This document shows, piece by piece, positions 60,180 to 64,000 of a DNA stretch of 64,000 nucleotides; the first letter of the stretch is position 1; each line of letters opens with the position of its first letter. The stretch is from an archaeon (lineage in GTDB: Archaea > Thermoproteota > Nitrososphaeria > Nitrososphaerales > JACAEJ01): NCBI GenBank assembly GCA_024256265.1, contig JACGUK010000004.1, positions 62,001 to 126,000 of the forward strand, written 5' to 3'. Below the pieces are notes generated by a model, which made no database searches, had not been told where the DNA came from, and saw only the letters and a program-made list of their open reading frames with translations. The position numbers were made by a program, and so were the translations under genes.

Positions 60180-61277
60180 TTGTTCGATTTTAATCCAAAA
60201 GATAGAAAAGTAGCAGAAATCTTGACAAAAGCCCTTGATGGCAAGGAGTTATTAAAGAGTGATGCCCTTTACTTAGCAAGGATAAAGAATATTCATGACC
60301 TATACGCAATGTTTTCTGTAGCTCAGGAACTCCGTGAGAGATTCTTTAAGAATGTTATCTTTAATTATGGCTTCGTCTACTTCACTACTTATTGTAGAAA
60401 TTATTGCACATTCTGTGCCTATAGAAAACCGAATGAAAAAGCGATAAGATATAGGAAAACTTTGGATGAAATCCTTGATTATTCTAAAAGGATAAAGGAT
60501 TCTGGGATAAATCTTATCGATTTGACCATGAGTGAAGATCCTATAGTTTACGAGAAGATCGATGGATGGCGTTTAGTTGAAAGTATCATCAAAGCAGTGA
60601 AGGATGCTACAGGATTGCCTATAATGATCTCGCCCGGAGCTATTTGTAGAGATGGAATTAGAGCATTTGAGAAGGCTGGAGCTGATTGGTTTGCTGTTTA
60701 TCAAGAGACCTATAACCGTGAATTATATAGAAAGCTTAGAGTAGGTCAAGACTTTGATTATCGAGTTAATGTAAAGCTATGGGCGAAGGATGAAGGCATG
60801 TTGATCGAGGATGGAATGCTTCTAGGAGTTGGAGAAAATGGGGACGATTGGGTAGAATCTATCTTCTCTATGAAGAAACTTGGTGTACATCAAATTCGAG
60901 AAATGGGGTTTATCCCTCAACCTAATACACCTATGGAGAATATTCTTCCTCCACCTTTATTAGATGAGATGAAGGTTATAGCTTTAATGAGGTTAACAAA
61001 CCCTGATAGGCTCATTCCTTCTTCATTTGATGTTGATGGCATTAAAGGGCTTCAGTTGCGCCTTATGGCTGGTGCAAATGTAGTGACTTCTTTGATTCCA
61101 CCAGGTACAGGGCTTGTTGGCGTTGCTCAGGCAGAGCTAGGAGTGGATAGTGGCATTAGAACGAGAGATGGTATAAAGCCATTCATAGAGCAACTGAATT
61201 TACGTCTTGCCTCTCAAAAGGAGTATAAAGAGTGGATAGAAGAGCAACGAGTAAAATTAAAGGCAAATACAAAATAG
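60180..61277 (+). CDS. pylB: 3-methylornithine synthase PylB (radical SAM)
   Basis: Product of 365 aa. PylB isomerises lysine to 3-methylornithine, the first step of Pyl synthesis. The radical SAM triad is TYCRNYCTFCAYRKPN near residue 73. Further family marks are LTMSEDPIVYE, MISPGAICRDGIRAFEKAGADWF, YQETYNRELYRKLR and MLLGVGENGDDWVESIF. TTG start with AGGAGG 9 bases upstream. It ends in TAG with a TGA ten codons later. Confidence 0.95.
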   Translation: MFDFNPKDRKVAEILTKALDGKELLKSDALYLARIKNIHDLYAMFSVAQELRERFFKNVIFNYGFVYFTTYCRNYCTFCAYRKPNEKAIRYRKTLDEILDYSKRIKDSGINLIDLTMSEDPIVYEKIDGWRLVESIIKAVKDATGLPIMISPGAICRDGIRAFEKAGADWFAVYQETYNRELYRKLRVGQDFDYRVNVKLWAKDEGMLIEDGMLLGVGENGDDWVESIFSMKKLGVHQIREMGFIPQPNTPMENILPPPLLDEMKVIALMRLTNPDRLIPSSFDVDGIKGLQLRLMAGANVVTSLIPPGTGLVGVAQAELGVDSGIRTRDGIKPFIEQLNLRLASQKEYKEWIEEQRVKLKANTK

Positions 61278-61334
61278 CATAACTCTTTTCCTTATTATTT
61301 AGAGCTATGAGATAGTCATTTAAGGCTTTAGCGG

Positions 61335-62969
61335 CTATTTTTCCTTCACTATTAGTTTAGAATAGTCGAATACATTGATAGGACAGGCTTCCTCACATTT
61401 CTTACAGGAAATACCATCACATAGCTCAGTTCTTATAACTATCCTAAAACCTCTTTCTGTCTCAAGAACTTTGAGTGCTTCTTCTATACAAGCATCTTCA
61501 CATGCTGCGCATCCAGTACAACCCTCGAACTCCTGTGCCAATATAGTGCCTATGTCCCTAACTACATGTAGACCCTTCTCTCCTAGTATAGGTATGTCTC
61601 TTATCACTATTCTATGAATCTTTGGCATAAACTCTCTTTCAGGATATTCAGGCAATTTATACCTCTTAAGAAAATCACGGAACATATCCATAGGCATTCC
61701 ACCCCAGAAACCAAGCTCAACCATGTATGCATTCTTAAAGTCTTGTTCTAGAGGGAACATCACATGAGTTCGCCTTAGCCTATCGGCTATCTCTTGAGCA
61801 GTATCCATAACCTCAGGGTCTTTAGCTATATCACATGCAAAAGCAAGAGATGTATTCCCTACTTGATAAATGTTCTTTACAGTTGGTGGGACTAGCCCGA
61901 CACCTTGGGCTTTAATAGGATCGACATATGTACCCCCTGCACCTGCCATGTATGTTGCCTCGATGTCCTTCATCTTTAACCCTAAATGATTTACAAGCGT
62001 TAAGTGACCTGCTCTAAAGGCTCCAAAGGCCTTTCCAGCCTCTGTCATATCTTTTTCAGTGAAGAATATATCATCACCATATAATCGTATTCTCCTATCA
62101 GGCGTTAAAATACGTGGCAAGCGGATCAAACCATTTTGCATCCCTGTGTAGACTAAAGCTATAGTTCCAGTCCCTGTTATTCCTCTTGGATGAATGTAAG
62201 AGTCGAATTTCTTGACTATGGAACCGTTATTACCATTAACAGAGTAAGATTGATACCCTATCATTGCTTCATCTAAAACTGTAATCTGAAGCCCATCACT
62301 AGATGGATTAATGTCTGAGATTGCCCCAGGAGATGCAAGCATGCCCATCTCGATCTCTTGCCCTTCTATTGCAGGACCTGCTGCACATGAGCCAGTATAA
62401 ATTTCATCGCCAACCATCAAGCCTATCTCAGCATTAGTCCCATAGTCTGTGACCAAGGCTATCTCTTTCCTATCCAATAAACCAGACTTTACTATCATGG
62501 CTATGGCATCTGCTCCAATCATATGAATAACAGCAGGAGGAATGTAAACATCGACCTTAGGGTTTAAAATCTCTAAACCTATTTTGTCTGCGCTCACTAC
62601 TGTAGCCTTTCTTTCAAGTCTAGAGATACCTAGAGCTTCAAGTGCTGCATCTCCTGCATAGGCTAAATCACGTATCTCGATTCCTTGAAATATTGATAAC
62701 TGTATCGGGTTTCCACCAACAGCCAACCTTTCAACTTTCTTAAGGTCTATATCAAGGTTAAGAAGGACATTTTCAACAGCTCGAGTAACTATTCCATGCC
62801 CAACTTCTACACCGTTGTTTATGCAGAAATCTAAATGATCCATAACATTGCTACCTGGCAATGGATGACGTAGAGTTATAGCAGTCGATAAAACTTTCTT
62901 GCTTTCTAGCTCTATAGCTTGGGCTCTTATACCACTAGTTCCTATATCGACACCTAAAACAATGCTCAT
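61335..62969 (-). CDS. ramA: corrinoid methyltransferase reductive activase RamA
   Basis: Product of 544 aa. RamA uses ATP to reduce inactive Co(II) corrinoid proteins such as MtmC to Co(I). The N-terminal ASKHA-type part begins MSIVLGVDIGTSGIRAQAIE, with VTDYGTNAEIGLMVGDEI and AGAGGTYVDPIKAQGVG further on. The C-terminus holds two Fe-S motifs, CTGCAACEDACIEE (about 490) and CDGISCKKCEEACP (about 522). It ends in TAG, with TAA four codons later. Convergent with pylB. Confidence 0.93.
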   Translation of the reverse strand: MSIVLGVDIGTSGIRAQAIELESKKVLSTAITLRHPLPGSNVMDHLDFCINNGVEVGHGIVTRAVENVLLNLDIDLKKVERLAVGGNPIQLSIFQGIEIRDLAYAGDAALEALGISRLERKATVVSADKIGLEILNPKVDVYIPPAVIHMIGADAIAMIVKSGLLDRKEIALVTDYGTNAEIGLMVGDEIYTGSCAAGPAIEGQEIEMGMLASPGAISDINPSSDGLQITVLDEAMIGYQSYSVNGNNGSIVKKFDSYIHPRGITGTGTIALVYTGMQNGLIRLPRILTPDRRIRLYGDDIFFTEKDMTEAGKAFGAFRAGHLTLVNHLGLKMKDIEATYMAGAGGTYVDPIKAQGVGLVPPTVKNIYQVGNTSLAFACDIAKDPEVMDTAQEIADRLRRTHVMFPLEQDFKNAYMVELGFWGGMPMDMFRDFLKRYKLPEYPEREFMPKIHRIVIRDIPILGEKGLHVVRDIGTILAQEFEGCTGCAACEDACIEEALKVLETERGFRIVIRTELCDGISCKKCEEACPINVFDYSKLIVKEK

Positions 62970-63068
62970 ATTTCCACTTTTTGTTTAGGACTGATATATA
63001 AAATAAACTTTTTAACTTATAAATTAATCGTAAGTACTCTATAAACCAGATAAAAACAGGCTTCTAAA

Positions 63069-63305
63069 CTAGTACTTCTCGAGGAACCAAGTCTTATCGA
63101 ACTCTTTTATCTGCTTAACCGTAGTTTCAGGCTTCCATACTACACGCATAGCTATATCCTTCTCCATGTTTATGCCCTTGTAGAGTTCCAGCCAGATAAA
63201 GGCAGGTATTGTATAAACAGCCATGGCAAGCTTGTTTGCATCAGCGACAAACTCCTTGTACCTCTCCTTCCTGATGATATAAACACTATCAAAAGTTGTT
63301 TCCAA
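63069..63305 (-). CDS. unknown 78-aa protein next to ramA
   Basis: Small protein starting at TTG, preceded by a perfect GGAGGTG ribosome-binding site 7 bases away. It contains FDSVYIIRKERYKEFVADAN, AVYTIPAFIWLELYKGIN and a Trp-rich end (MRVVWKPETTVKQIKEFDKTW). No cysteine, metal motif or known family. Located 98 bases upstream of ramA on the same strand and 81 bases after the MetE-like gene, so likely part of the methylamine region. It ends in TAG. Confidence 0.75.
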   Translation of the reverse strand: METTFDSVYIIRKERYKEFVADANKLAMAVYTIPAFIWLELYKGINMEKDIAMRVVWKPETTVKQIKEFDKTWFLEKY

Positions 63306-63386
63306 TCTTTCACCTCCTAAACACTAAGATGAGTAATTATATATACCTTGCCAATAAATCCATCGAATATTAGTATACTGGCAGAT

Positions 63387-64000
63387 TTACGCTTGAGCAA
63401 AATCTTTGATGATATATGATACTCTTTTGAGATACTCTAATGCACATTCATAATTCGGGAAGCTTCTCATTCCACATTCAGGACCAGCGTATGGAACTCT
63501 TTCAATGCCATAATTATCTACTATCTTTTTCAATCTTTTTTTCATGGTTTCAACGGATTCAAGAAAATCTTTTGGATCGATTATTCCCTGCTTTATCCCA
63601 GCCCAAGCCTTCTCAACCCTTTGCATAAGAGTTGCTTCATCAAGATGTGATTCTGCTAAAATTTTCTCTCTGATAAGCCTATCAAAATCTGTTATGCATA
63701 TGCTTGCTTTCAGGAATTTATCTTTTTTCTCAAGAAGTTGCTTTACCCTTTTAGATTCATAGATAGGGTCTTCAGCATGTGATTCAATTATATTCAGTGA
63801 TTTTATCTCCCAAAACAACTCATCTGCTGTATTATGAAGGTGAAGGCATGAACTCACTCCCCTCGATATTGCTTCATGAAAAATATTCTCCCAAGCCTTG
63901 AGTAATTCCTCTCTTCCTTCAGTACCATAGTCGATCAAGGGATCACTTAAAAAACCAAAAGCTGGTTCATCAATTGCAATTAATTCTACCTTTGAGTATT
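63387..64000 (-). CDS. MetE-like corrinoid/homocysteine methyltransferase, 5' end beyond window
   Basis: The frame is open to the window edge, so only the C-terminal about 204 residues are seen. It reads VELIAIDEPAFGFL, LHLHNTADELFWEI and GIERVPYAGPECGMRSFPNYE, the last supplying a zinc Cys like the GPDCG of MetE; the His of HLH is a second ligand. Family members move methyl groups from folates or methylcorrinoids to thiols. Location beside ramA suggests a corrinoid donor, which is inference. Confidence 0.8.
   Translation of the reverse strand, partial: YSKVELIAIDEPAFGFLSDPLIDYGTEGREELLKAWENIFHEAISRGVSSCLHLHNTADELFWEIKSLNIIESHAEDPIYESKRVKQLLEKKDKFLKASICITDFDRLIREKILAESHLDEATLMQRVEKAWAGIKQGIIDPKDFLESVETMKKRLKKIVDNYGIERVPYAGPECGMRSFPNYECALEYLKRVSYIIKDFAQA

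Overview
The window is a gene-dense, AT-rich archaeal chromosome segment. Archaeal markers include Rpl39e, Rpl31e, Rps19e, Rps26e, RpoP, eIF6, prefoldin alpha, FtsY, SecE/Spt5, deoxyhypusine synthase, Trm1, Nep1, RNase P Rpp21 and family-B DNA polymerase. Rps26e, a ThrRS without an editing domain and an FtsZ-like protein fit a TACK/Thermoproteota-type lineage outside classical Crenarchaeota. That placement is inference, because no rRNA is present. Translation starts are often TTG or GTG, and several genes look leaderless.

Positions 1-32.8 kb are mainly housekeeping and surface or carbohydrate genes. They run from trm1, a THEP1 NTPase and rnhB through a GT-B glycosyltransferase, PfkB kinase, GH57 enzyme and PHP esterase, an FtsZ-like protein, an e-MtaB-type methylthiotransferase, rpoP, DPM-type glycosyltransferase and DegT aminotransferase. 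Then come tyrS, polB, deoxyhypusine synthase with agmatinase, thrS, an archaetidylinositol-phosphate synthase-like enzyme, an acylphosphatase fused to a repeat coiled coil, rps26e, an AbrB/PIN toxin-antitoxin pair between degenerate direct repeats, nep1/rnp4, rps19e-pdcd5-rpl39e-rpl31e, thyA and a sugar nucleotide/GT2 cluster. Positions 33-46.6 kb carry a core information-processing block: eif6, pfdA, ftsY, argF, dtdA, secE-spt5, two stand-alone RAM-domain proteins, rpl11-rpl1-rpl10 (rpl12 lies inverted), alaS and leuS.

Positions 46.6-64 kb form an accessory region for methylamine metabolism and pyrrolysine (Pyl). After an arsR gene and a decayed arsenite-permease gene comes a minus-strand run: AAA ATPase, VWA protein, two unknown genes and an MtbA-type methylcobamide methyltransferase. 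A radical SAM gene follows, then mtmC-mtmB (monomethylamine corrinoid protein and methyltransferase). mtmB is interrupted at codon 205 by an in-frame TAG. Beside it lies a full Pyl cassette: a winged-helix gene, a free-standing PylRS N-terminal domain (pylSn), tRNA-Pyl with anticodon CUA, pylC, pylD, the PylRS catalytic domain (pylSc) and pylB. RamA, a 78-aa unknown protein and a MetE-like methyltransferase running off the window complete the region.

The parts fit together. PylBCD make pyrrolysine, PylSn and PylSc charge tRNA-Pyl, which decodes the TAG in MtmB. MtmB methylates MtmC from monomethylamine, RamA reactivates the corrinoid, and MtbA and/or the MetE-like protein remove the methyl group. 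The most notable points are the split PylRS in an archaeon, pylSc and pylB lying in one frame separated by a TAG, TAG still ending about 15 other genes, an unexplained structured element between tRNA-Pyl and pylC, and the AAA/VWA operon attached to mtbA.
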